From assembly GCA_964250805.1 (NCBI GenBank), contig CAXUHG010000008.1, forward strand, positions 26,259 through 90,258: a stretch of DNA of 64,000 nt. Reading direction: 5' to 3'. Below the pieces are notes generated by a model. That model saw nothing but the letters and a program-made list of their open reading frames with translations. It searched no databases and was not told the DNA's origin. A program made the translations under genes and the position numbers. Origin of the DNA: JBBQVS01 sp964250805 (GTDB lineage: Bacteria; Chloroflexota; Ktedonobacteria; Ktedonobacterales; Ktedonobacteraceae). Position 1 is the first letter of the stretch. Each line of letters starts with the position of its first letter. Shown here piece after piece: positions 45,812 through 54,208 of the stretch.

Positions 45812-46621
45812 TACTCAAAGGCCTTAGAGCACCTTAATCTGGGTGGGATGGCTGAGGTCTTTGCTGACCTCGCCCTCAAAGCCGCCAAAGAGAATCTGAC
45901 GCACGAGGCGTATTTGTACGAACTCGCACGACAGGAGGAGCAACGAACCCAACGGTGCATCACCCGCCTGCTGCGCCTCTCTGGGCTCCCTTTGGAAAAA
46001 ACCTTTCGGACCTTTGATCTCGGACGGCTTTCACCATAGCTCCAACTGCACATTGAACGCTTGAAATCGGGTACCTTTCTGGAGAAAGCAACCAATGTGA
46101 TTGCCGTTGGCAAGCCAGGCGTGGGCAAAAGTCATATTGCGGCGGTGCTGGGATATGAGCTCATTCTGGCTGGGCACGCGGTCCTGTGGACCCCAACAGC
46201 GAGTCTGGTTCAGCGTTTGCTGGCCGCCAAGCGTGATCTTCGCTTGCCCCAGGAGTTAGCCAAGCTGGACAAATTCGCCTGCATCATCCTCGATGACATT
46301 GGTTACGTGCAGCATGATCTCGATGAGATGGAAGTGCTCTTCACGTTCCTCTCCGAGCGCTACGAGCACAAGTCGGTCATTATCACCACGAACCTGGTCT
46401 TCAGCGAGTGGAAGCGCATCTTCAAAGATCCGATGACCACGATGGCAGCGATTGATCAGGTGGTTCACCATTCGGTCATCCTGGATATGATGAGCGTCGA
46501 GAGCTTCCGTGCTCAACAGGCCAATCATCAGCATCTGCGTTCGCAGGCTGAGACCGCTGAGAAATCGGCAGAAATCGTTGTCGTAGGGGGTACTAATTGC
46601 TGGGTAGAGCTAATTAGTTGA
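45812..46621 (+). pseudogene. IS21-type IstB helper ATPase with internal TAG
   Basis: The frame reads ALEHLNLGGMAEVFADL, is cut by TAG at 46037-46039 after FDLGRLSP, then continues LQLHIERLKSG...VIAVGKPGVGKSHIAAVLGYE (Walker A), IILDDIGYVQ (Walker B), FTFLSERYEHKSVIITTNL and SVESFRAQQA. This is an AAA+ IstB-like transposition helper. No istA lies upstream; the preceding sequence is the IS1182-type fragment. The stop probably replaces CAG. The bases near 46618-46623 (TTGACA) may be the element's right end. Confidence 0.75.
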
Positions 46622-46743
46622 CACTTAACATCCCACGTGCGAAAACGAGGCGTTCACCTTTTGCAGCTCTGCGTGTCGCATAGGGCTGTCTTCAAAAATC
46701 GAGGAGGTCCAATTCGCCAACAACATCTATCCTAGTCCTACCT

Positions 46744-47784
46744 CTAGTTCGCTACATCTAGCGAATGCCGTATGACCTCCTCAGTTTTACTCAAGGATTC
46801 AAATTGCTTATGCGTCATCTTCCAGTTCAGCGTGGTCGCATTGTCTGCTGCCTGTTTTGCGTTCTTCGCGCCCGGTATAGGGATCACCAGCGGATGACTC
46901 TCAATCAGCCAGTTAAGCGCGACTTGAGCAATGGTAGCGTTGTGTGCTTTTGCTATCTCGTCCATTACCTGGAACAATGGTTCGAGCTTTTCACGTTGTA
47001 CCGTGTAAGGCTTAGCAAGCATACGTCGTATGAATGGTGTTTCAGTTTCAAACAACCTCGACATCTGAAGTATCACTCGCGTTGTAGATGGATACTCCGC
47101 ACCCCCGACTCTATACTTGCCCGTTAAAACTCCCTCGCTTAATGGAAGAATGGCTATGAAGGCAACGTCTAACTCTTTGCAAGCGACTAACATACCATCC
47201 GTTTCGGGAGATCGATGTAACAGGCTATAGCCAGCCTGGTTTGAAGCGAGTGGAATACCTTGGCGATCCAGATACTCTCGCGCGTATCGTAGATATTCAG
47301 TGTTGAAGTTACTTACGCCAATAGCCCTGGCCTTACCCGTTTTGACTGTTTCAGCCATCCCTTCCAGATAAGCATCGAGTTTACGCCGAGCGACCGGATA
47401 GTGTAGCTGGTAAAGATCTACCACTTCGAGTCCCAGACGCTTCAAACTGCCATCGAGCGTGTTCATGATGTCCTTATGCGAGAAGCGAGTCGAAGGATCG
47501 TACATTTTAGCCGGTGTGAATTTAGTGGCGACGATAATAGGGCGGCCATCTCGACGGCGAAATTCACCCAGAAGCTGCTCAGATAAACCTCCTGAGTAGC
47601 TTTCCGAGGTATCAAAGAAATTTAGACCAGCATCTAAACAAGTCTTGTAAGCCTCAAACAGATCATCTCGGGCATATGTTTTCCCATAGCCGAAAGATGC
47701 CTTTCCCCATGATTGCGTACCGACTCCCATCGCTGGCACTTTGATGCCCGTCGCTCCAAGTCTACGATATTCAACACTATTCAT
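46744..47784 (-). CDS. Aldo/keto reductase
   Basis: This 346-residue protein should be an NADPH-dependent (alpha/beta)8-barrel reductase. It has the tetrad Asp/Tyr in NFFDTSESYSGG, Lys in IIVATKFTP and His in YQLHYPV, plus GVSNFN and the cofactor loop IPGAKNAKQAADN. The substrate cannot be told from sequence; relatives act on sugars and aldehydes. I start at the Met of MNSVEYRRLG (47784). The longer reading is a tandem partial duplicate of codons ~8-27 (see repeat at 47701-47854). It stands alone downstream of the transposon remnants. Confidence 0.85.
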   Translation of the reverse strand: MNSVEYRRLGATGIKVPAMGVGTQSWGKASFGYGKTYARDDLFEAYKTCLDAGLNFFDTSESYSGGLSEQLLGEFRRRDGRPIIVATKFTPAKMYDPSTRFSHKDIMNTLDGSLKRLGLEVVDLYQLHYPVARRKLDAYLEGMAETVKTGKARAIGVSNFNTEYLRYAREYLDRQGIPLASNQAGYSLLHRSPETDGMLVACKELDVAFIAILPLSEGVLTGKYRVGGAEYPSTTRVILQMSRLFETETPFIRRMLAKPYTVQREKLEPLFQVMDEIAKAHNATIAQVALNWLIESHPLVIPIPGAKNAKQAADNATTLNWKMTHKQFESLSKTEEVIRHSLDVAN

Positions 47785-47854
47785 TTTGCATGATTTCCTT
47801 TTCCATGATTGTGTACTGACTCCCGTCGCCGATACTTTGATGCCCATTGCTCCA
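47701..47854 (-). repeat. Partial tandem duplication of the reductase 5' end
   Basis: The ~57 bases 47798-47854 repeat 47701-47758 in the same orientation with about nine substitutions and a one-base indel. Both encode GIKV.A.GV.TQSW. The upstream copy lies in the leader, in frame with the gene. All substitutions I can see are transitions. Confidence 0.75.
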
Positions 47855-48003
47855 GGTCAAGGCATCGAATCTTCCTTCCTCTTGGTTAATTAAATGAGTG
47901 ACCGACCATTGAATCGTTAATACTCAGACCCTAAGTAGGGAAAACCCTTTATTACATTATCAGAAACAAACCGTTTAGCATCGGTATTTCCACTCTGGGG
48001 TAT

Positions 48004-48552
48004 CTATACCTGTGAAGGATAGAGTAGGGCCGATATTTGAGATGAGGGCGCACTATGTTGAGGTGCGTCTGGCAGGAAGACGATATCATCGCGGGTACAG
48101 TAATATAAATGATCCCAAATCTCCAAAGCCTGTTGCCAGCGAGGACGCTTTTTTTGACGAATGATGATCGTTATGAGTACCGTCAAGAGCAAGTAGACGA
48201 TAAAACCCATGCCCGTCAAGAGAAAGAGAATTCCTGGCGTTTGCCCTGTGCCCCCAGGCACAACCATCAACCAGTAGCCTACCCCAGCTATAAATAATCC
48301 GATACCCAGTAGCAGCATCGCTCCGCAACCTACTGAGTCTGCTAGTGCAATGGGGGGAAGTGGCAGCGACGGAGGAGCTAATTTTCGAGCTAAAGCAGTA
48401 GTACTTGTCCTGACACTCGTTCCAGACGTATGTCCTGTTGCATGATATTTACTACTTGGTGCGCTTCCAGCATCAACAATAGTACTGACTTTTGTCACGG
48501 CATCAATATGATGACATAATGGGCAGGAAAAGCTATGTACAGGAGGTTCCAT
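48004..48552 (-). CDS. Zinc-ribbon membrane protein
   Basis: The protein has 182 residues. The N-terminus has a half zinc knuckle (FSCPLCHHID), followed by a serine/threonine-rich linker, two hydrophobic helices (~75-97, GAMLLLGIGLFIAGVGYWL; ~105-128, GILFLLTGMGFIVYLLLTVL) and a basic cytoplasmic tail (WQQALEIWDHLYYCTRDD). GGAG precedes the ATG. The tail sequence, with Tyr-Cys and a following Asp pair, could complete the metal site. I know no function for this family; such proteins are frequent in Ktedonobacteria. Confidence 0.6.
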   Translation of the reverse strand: MEPPVHSFSCPLCHHIDAVTKVSTIVDAGSAPSSKYHATGHTSGTSVRTSTTALARKLAPPSLPLPPIALADSVGCGAMLLLGIGLFIAGVGYWLMVVPGGTGQTPGILFLLTGMGFIVYLLLTVLITIIIRQKKRPRWQQALEIWDHLYYCTRDDIVFLPDAPQHSAPSSQISALLYPSQV

Positions 48553-48802
48553 CTTTTTTCTCCTACAAATAAATCGACGGCAGAGAGACTCATACTCGTT
48601 GCTTCTGCCTTAGAGAAACAACTCTTTGAATGTCCCTCCTCTCTAGGCATTCGCATCTATTACCCGATTCCCGGTGCTTCGTAGCTGTCTACATAGTACC
48701 AAGCATTGTCGTAAAGCTCCTGTCCAGTTGTTTGGCACGTCGTCTTTTTCGTCACAATTCCCATTGACAGATTAGTCGTTCCTGTTCATAGGGTACCAAA
48801 CG

Positions 48803-48859
48803 AAACTGCAAAGGGACCAGATGATGGACTCTCTCCGCCACCTGGTCCCTTTGTAGTTT
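48803..48859 (-). terminator. Terminator hairpin of the S53 peptidase gene
   Basis: AAACTGCAAAGGGACCAG (48803-48820) pairs with CTGGTCCCTTTGTAGTTT (48842-48859) over 18 bp with one wobble, loop 21 bases. It lies 45 bp after the stop codon on the minus strand. Confidence 0.7.
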
Positions 48860-48904
48860 GCTTGCTTGCTCTCTCGTGTCCTAGACTTGAGATACTGTTA
48901 CGTC

Positions 48905-50317
48905 TTACCTCGCCAAGGCCGAGGCCAATCCATTTACTATCGGCGTCCCAACACCTGTTACCGGGTCCCACCCTCTATCAGCAGGATAACCAGGGATGGT
49001 AATAGGAAGTCCATTAAAATCAACACCGTCTACCGTGTTGTCACCTAAGAGAATGTCGTGGAAAGCCGCACCATATGAGGTACTCGCACTAAGTGCGTAC
49101 AGTGCTGGATTGAGAAAGCCCAGACGATGCCCTGCTTTCTGGTTTAGTAGAGCCACGATCCCTGCCCATGCAGGGGACCCAACGCTAGTTCCTCCAATAG
49201 GCATGATGAGGGTCTGACCGCCTTGACTGACGACAACAGGAACTCCCGTGAGCGAATCTGCGTCAAACGCAACGTCAGGCACACCACGGGACGTGAGTCC
49301 ATTGGTTCCGCAGGACGAGCAGTTCACGGTTTTCTGATACTGCGGGAGGGGGAAAAGCGTACTAATGCCACCGCCTGTTGCTCCACCAGTGATGGGTTCG
49401 TTCCAGACGGTTTCACCAGCATATTGACCAGTCTTCGCCGTTGCATTGAGGGTCGTTCCACCCACTGCTGTGACCAGTGGATCAGCGGCAGGAACGTCGA
49501 CGCCAAGCTCAAAAGCAATGGATGAGCTAGAACAGGTAATGACCGATGCACCAGTATCGCCAGCTGAAGCCAGAACCGTGATATCCTTTGCACGTGCCGC
49601 AGCGAAGACCTGCTGTTCAGCTTGTATGTAAGCAGGAGTGACACAGCTTTCTCCCACCCCAAAGCTTTGAGAAATTACATCACCTAGATTGTTCTGAACG
49701 GCATATTGGGTTGACTGAAGTGCAGTGGTCAAAATCTGATTGTAATCGGTGAGATTATCGGCGTTTGCCAGAACAAGGTCAATGGTCGCATCGGGAGCGA
49801 TGGAATGGACGGTCTCCACGTCCAATGCCGTCTCCTCATACGAAGTGGGGTCAACGGAAGGGGCACTAAACGGCGAGATCACATTGATCTTGGGGTCTTT
49901 CAATCCATACAGCTGATCGTAGAGGTGAACATCGGCTTGCAGGGATGGACTGGTCGCAAAGTCGATCAAGACAACGGTGTTGCCTTTGCCTGTGATTCCC
50001 GCTTTGAGGAGAGGTTGAATATTATACGCATTGCGAATTTGTTGTGGGCTATAGCAACGCGGTGGAACAGTACTCGTGAGACATGGGGGAAGAGTAGCAG
50101 CTACATCGGACACCAGTCCGTTCGCACCGACGTTCAGCTTGCGAGCATACTGTAAAAGGGGACGAATGGGAAGAACGTCGTGTCTATTAAACGCGTGTTT
50201 CGTAGCAGTCCGTGTCATTTGAGCAGGGTGCGCGCTTGCTGTTCCCAGCAAATTGGTGAACAGCGCAAGAGCCACGATGATACTGACTAGGCTCTTCCGA
50301 ATGATAGAAACATACAT
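48905..50317 (-). CDS. Secreted S53 (sedolisin/kumamolisin-type) peptidase
   Basis: This 470-residue protein has a signal peptide (MYVSIIRKSLVSIIVALALF...ASA) and a serine-carboxyl peptidase domain. Catalytic Glu and Asp are in YEETALDVETVHSIAP, the oxyanion Asp in ASAGDTGAS, and the Ser in GGTSVGSPAWAG. The C-terminal calcium site is in HDILLGDN and GWDPVTGVGTP. It should be an acid endopeptidase outside the cell. The usual ~150-residue pro-kumamolisin domain is absent: only ~60 residues separate the signal peptide from the catalytic domain. I start at ATG 50317; the longer reading blurs the signal peptide. A perfect palindrome sits 24 bp upstream. Confidence 0.88.
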   Translation of the reverse strand: MYVSIIRKSLVSIIVALALFTNLLGTASAHPAQMTRTATKHAFNRHDVLPIRPLLQYARKLNVGANGLVSDVAATLPPCLTSTVPPRCYSPQQIRNAYNIQPLLKAGITGKGNTVVLIDFATSPSLQADVHLYDQLYGLKDPKINVISPFSAPSVDPTSYEETALDVETVHSIAPDATIDLVLANADNLTDYNQILTTALQSTQYAVQNNLGDVISQSFGVGESCVTPAYIQAEQQVFAAARAKDITVLASAGDTGASVITCSSSSIAFELGVDVPAADPLVTAVGGTTLNATAKTGQYAGETVWNEPITGGATGGGISTLFPLPQYQKTVNCSSCGTNGLTSRGVPDVAFDADSLTGVPVVVSQGGQTLIMPIGGTSVGSPAWAGIVALLNQKAGHRLGFLNPALYALSASTSYGAAFHDILLGDNTVDGVDFNGLPITIPGYPADRGWDPVTGVGTPIVNGLASALAR

Positions 50318-50340
50318 TATATATGTACTCCCAACTAATT

Positions 50341-50361
50341 TTTCTACTAATTTAGTAGAAA
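50341..50361. promoter_or_regulatory. Perfect palindrome upstream of the S53 peptidase
   Basis: TTTCTACTAA-T-TTAGTAGAAA is a perfect 10+1+10 inverted repeat in the leader of the peptidase gene, 24 bp before the ATG. The symmetry and place suggest a repressor operator; no T-run follows, so a terminator is unlikely. Confidence 0.55.
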
Positions 50362-51040
50362 GACGTGATAAGAACATGAAAAATCACGCTTATCACAACA
50401 AGTTCCTAACTATACAATTTGGGAAACATTTTCTCAACGAGAGAAAACTGTTCCCCCATGTCACTCCTACACGTTCACGATGTTACCATTGGACTTATCA
50501 GGAAACAGGGAACGACCTTTGGTACAGGGGATTCACCCTAGCCGAACGTTCTGTTCAATCGGGAATTATCGCTCTCGACTCATCGCTGATATCTAGGTCA
50601 TAACCCAACGTGTTCGAGTTCGCGCCAACGTTATCTCGTTCAAACTCGAAGGATTATTCGCCGTTGCGTGATCCCACTTATACCTTGAAAGCAAGAAGCC
50701 ACCATCATTACTTACAATCAGCCCAAGCTTTCAGCACAGATCGCGGACACCCTATCGGAAGCAATGTCCGGGCTGTGGACACAGACTTTTGTTGTGCCAG
50801 AGCTAAGAGCAACATAGATAGTATTTTCTTCATAAGACAGACTCCTCTGTTGTGAGGCCATCTACTCTACTAGCAGAAATGAACCGAGCAGTGCTTTCTG
50901 AGTGAGTATACCTTTCAGAGCATAGCAACACATCGTAGGAAGTACGTATTTCGCTACGTATCTTGCCCTCGTATTTTGTGGAGCATCAGTTGTACAAACT
51001 ACGTATGGATGGAGACACAAGAGACTCTGCTCGAAGACGA
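50362..51040. other. Intergenic between the regulator and the S53 peptidase
   Basis: No gene is evident in ~680 bp. It contains the promoter side of the peptidase gene and the 3' side of the MalT-type regulator. Open frames here lack ribosome sites. Confidence 0.45.
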
Positions 51041-53767
51041 TTAGGTCAGGTGGTGTTCGACAGCAAAACGAGTGGCGGCAGCTCTCGAAGAGACACCGAG
51101 CTTACTGTAGATCGAGGTAAGGTGTGTGGTGACAGTGCGATAGCTGATTTGCAGCCGCTTGGCAAGTTGTTCATTGGTCAACCCCTCGACCACTAAGCGC
51201 AATACCTCTACCTCTCGTACTGTGAGTCCTGCAGGAAAGGAGGCATGAGTTCTGATAGTGGACATCCCTGCGCGACTCTCGACCTCCTCGGAGAAAGTCT
51301 CCCATCCTTGCATACCCGGTACCTGCTCAAGAGAGAGTTGCCGTCCTTCCTCCCATCGTATGGTGAAGTCTCTCTCTCCCAACTGGCTACGTACATGGGA
51401 TTCCGTCTGCTCGAAGTCAGCTTGGAAAATTATTGGTCGAGGAGAGGGAAGTGTCTCGCGTAAGTATGCCGCCATCCCTAAAAGCTGGGCCGTCCAAACA
51501 TATTCTTTCTGGGCCACGACCACCTCTGCCAATCCCTCCAGATAGAAAGGGAGACTGAGTCGGTCATCAAAATTCTTAGGCATGAACCCTCGTAAATGAA
51601 GCCGATAGGGAAGGGGAAAACGGCTCTTCTGAAGGTCTTCAGGCTCCCTGGCTAGGGTCAAGAGTTCTTCATACAATCTATGTGCGACTGAGTAGTTCTC
51701 CTGACGTGCCTCCACTCGTGCCAGAACGAAGAGGCTCTCAGCCATCCCACCTCTATACGAGAGTTCCTTGAAGAGGACAAAAGCCTCCTCCGCCAGAGTG
51801 CGGGTACGCTCGAAATTGTCTTGTCCTACAAGCGCGACCTCAGCTATACGTACAAGAGAGACGGCAACTCCCCCTATTTGACCGACTGCCCGTAAAAGGG
51901 TAGATGTTTCTTCAAATAATGCATCGGCGGAACGCGCATCTCCCTGACTGTAGAAGCGCACCAAACCCAACTGGAAGAGGAGAGCAGCCATCGCTTCCGT
52001 ATTTCCCAGATATTTAATGAGAGAGAGAGACTCCTCCCAACGGGCACAAGCTCGCACAGTTTTGCCTTGTGCAAGGTCCAGCAGACCAAGTGCCATGAGG
52101 GATCGACTAAGATAATAAGTGTTCCCTGATTCTCTAAGATGGGCAATGCTTTCTTCGAGCAATGCACGTGCCTGAATATAATCACTTCGGTACGTGGCAC
52201 TGCTTCCTAGCGTAAAGAGGCTAAAACCAATACCGTCCTGATCTTCCAACTTGCGGTAGAGCGCAAGTCCCTCCTCCGCAAGGGCGACCATCTGCTGCTT
52301 CTCGCCCCCAGCAAGTGCGAGTATCGCCGCAGTCAGTAGCGCTTTTGCGAGAACTGCTGGAGCCGCGCCCGCACTTTCAGCAAGTGCCCGCTTTAAGAAG
52401 GCATATCCCTCTACAAAATGTCCATGAAAATACCAAAATTGTCTCAGCGCTCCAGCAAGGCGTAAGGCAAGTTCCTTGCATTGCTCCCCCTCATTGCCAG
52501 ACCTGTGTTCGAGTGCCCAATTAAGGGCTGCACGCAGGTTGTCATGCTCTCGCTCAAGTCGCTCAAGCCATTTGATCTGTTGTGGCCCCCCTAGTTCGAC
52601 TTCAGCCTCCTCTGCCAGCCGTACATAGTAGGCGGCATGAGCATATTGTGTCACCCAAAGTTCATCACTAGCAACAAGCTTCTCCAATGCGTACTCACGG
52701 ATTGTCTCAAGGAGCAGAAAATGTGGCTCTGCGCCCTCCTGCTCGCTTTGTTGCACAAGGCTTTGATCAAGTAGAGAAGAAATCCTGTCGGTTATCAGTC
52801 CCACATTCTCTTCGTAGTTAGGCCCTGCACACACCTCCTCGACTGCTCGTAGCGAACAGCCACCAACGAAAACAGAGAGTCGATGCAAAAGGTGTTGCTC
52901 CTGAGCGTTTAGCAGATGATAGCTCCAGTCGATGGTGTTACGCATCGTCTGTTGACGTACTGGTGCGTTGCGTGCTCCGTGTGTTAATAACTCCCACCGC
53001 TGATCCAGACGACTCAGCAAAGCAGTCGGTGGGAAGAGTTTGATACGCGCAGCTGCCAACTCGATGGCTAACGGCAATCCATCGAGACGTACACACAGCT
53101 CTGCCAGGGCAGAACTATTGGACTTAGTGATCTGGAAGTCGGGTTTGCTCATACAAGCGCGCTGATGGAAGAGTGCTACAGCGGCATACTGGGCAAGTTC
53201 TTCATGTGCAGGAAGATGCTTGAGATCGGGGACCGAGAGTGGGAGTACAGGAAACTCGTGTTCACCCGAAACATGCAGTACAGCACGACTGGTCACGAGG
53301 ATTTTGAGGCGAGGACAGGCTTGCAGCAAGTCAATCAAGAGTGGCGAGGCTCCTGCTACTTGCTCAAAGTTGTCCAGCAGCAGCAAGTGAGCCTGTTCAT
53401 GCAGAGCAACTTTTAACTGTTCAAGCAATGGTTGCTCGTCTGCTCCTCGTAGTTTCAGGGTGTGAGCAATGGTGGAAATCACAAGATCAGGATTATGAAG
53501 AGAAGCAAGAGATACGACACATACGCCATCGGCAAAGTCGCCAAGGAGGTCGCTGGCGATATGCAACGCTAGGCGTGTTTTGCCGACACCTCCTGGTCCG
53601 GTGAGAGTGACCAGGCGAACATTCGGGCGACGCAAGAGCGCGCAGACGGAAGAGATCGTTTGCTCACGCCCAATAAGAGGCGTTAGTGGTACAGGAACAT
53701 TTTGCATTGCACAGTACCTCTCTTCGGCTAGTTCTCCATTGGGAAGAAGGGTTTTCTTATTCTGCAT
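51041..53767 (-). CDS. MalT-like ATPase regulator with LuxR-type DNA-binding domain
   Basis: This 908-residue STAND regulator has an N-terminal ATPase with Walker A GPGGVGKT (~57-64), Walker B LLLLDNFEQV and the GLPLAIELAAARIKLFP motif. A winged helix and a long helical repeat region (~400-800) follow. The last ~65 residues form a LuxR helix-turn-helix (LTVREVEVLRLVVEGLTNEQ, then RLQISYRTVTTHL, then SKLGVSS). Such proteins activate transcription when a ligand binds the repeats. AGAGG/AGGCGG lies before ATG 53767; a second Met at residue 21 is also possible. It lies between the S53 peptidase and GH43 genes on the same strand; either could be a target, but nothing proves it. Confidence 0.88.
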   Translation of the reverse strand: MQNKKTLLPNGELAEERYCAMQNVPVPLTPLIGREQTISSVCALLRRPNVRLVTLTGPGGVGKTRLALHIASDLLGDFADGVCVVSLASLHNPDLVISTIAHTLKLRGADEQPLLEQLKVALHEQAHLLLLDNFEQVAGASPLLIDLLQACPRLKILVTSRAVLHVSGEHEFPVLPLSVPDLKHLPAHEELAQYAAVALFHQRACMSKPDFQITKSNSSALAELCVRLDGLPLAIELAAARIKLFPPTALLSRLDQRWELLTHGARNAPVRQQTMRNTIDWSYHLLNAQEQHLLHRLSVFVGGCSLRAVEEVCAGPNYEENVGLITDRISSLLDQSLVQQSEQEGAEPHFLLLETIREYALEKLVASDELWVTQYAHAAYYVRLAEEAEVELGGPQQIKWLERLEREHDNLRAALNWALEHRSGNEGEQCKELALRLAGALRQFWYFHGHFVEGYAFLKRALAESAGAAPAVLAKALLTAAILALAGGEKQQMVALAEEGLALYRKLEDQDGIGFSLFTLGSSATYRSDYIQARALLEESIAHLRESGNTYYLSRSLMALGLLDLAQGKTVRACARWEESLSLIKYLGNTEAMAALLFQLGLVRFYSQGDARSADALFEETSTLLRAVGQIGGVAVSLVRIAEVALVGQDNFERTRTLAEEAFVLFKELSYRGGMAESLFVLARVEARQENYSVAHRLYEELLTLAREPEDLQKSRFPLPYRLHLRGFMPKNFDDRLSLPFYLEGLAEVVVAQKEYVWTAQLLGMAAYLRETLPSPRPIIFQADFEQTESHVRSQLGERDFTIRWEEGRQLSLEQVPGMQGWETFSEEVESRAGMSTIRTHASFPAGLTVREVEVLRLVVEGLTNEQLAKRLQISYRTVTTHLTSIYSKLGVSSRAAATRFAVEHHLT

Positions 53768-54208
53768 TACCGCCTACCTCTAAGCATCCTTGATGACGCA
53801 TGTACGCCTTTAGTCTCGACTCTTGTTGGAAGTCAACTATCCTACTACTCGCTTCGCTCCATGGAAGAAGCTTACTTTGAGTCGCCTGAACTCGCCAATA
53901 AATGCATTCTGCATTCTACGTCCTTCTTTTCCCTGCCCTGAACGCGCAAGGAAGAATTCTCTCTTTCCATATCAAGTAAGACAGAACTCAAACTTTTGTC
54001 GTGTCTATCTAGTACTAATGAGTGCGTCACTCCACCTCCCCAGCAGTCTTCTGCCTCTGATTCAGGAGGTTAGTTGGACTCACTCATGCATATGGATGGC
54101 TCCTCTGAAAAAGTGCCCCACCAAGTAGCGATGCAGGAAATTACCCGACCTGAGCTAGAGAGGTGGTGGGGAAGCACGCATGGAAGGTTCTGCGTACTCC
54201 CCTACTCT
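53768..54208. other. Intergenic with a probable terminator hairpin
   Basis: No gene is visible. GTGCCCCACCA (54113-54123) can pair with TGGTGGGG-aa-GCAC (54164-54177), a GC-rich stem with a two-base bulge just past the GH43 stop on the minus strand. It is a plausible terminator for the arabinose cassette. Confidence 0.4.

Noticed and set aside
44549..46621. Amber codon reassignment or suppression, prompted by two in-frame TAG codons
   Set aside because: TAG ends the rhamnosidase at its natural end, and both TAGs lie in truncated transposon genes, so decay explains them.
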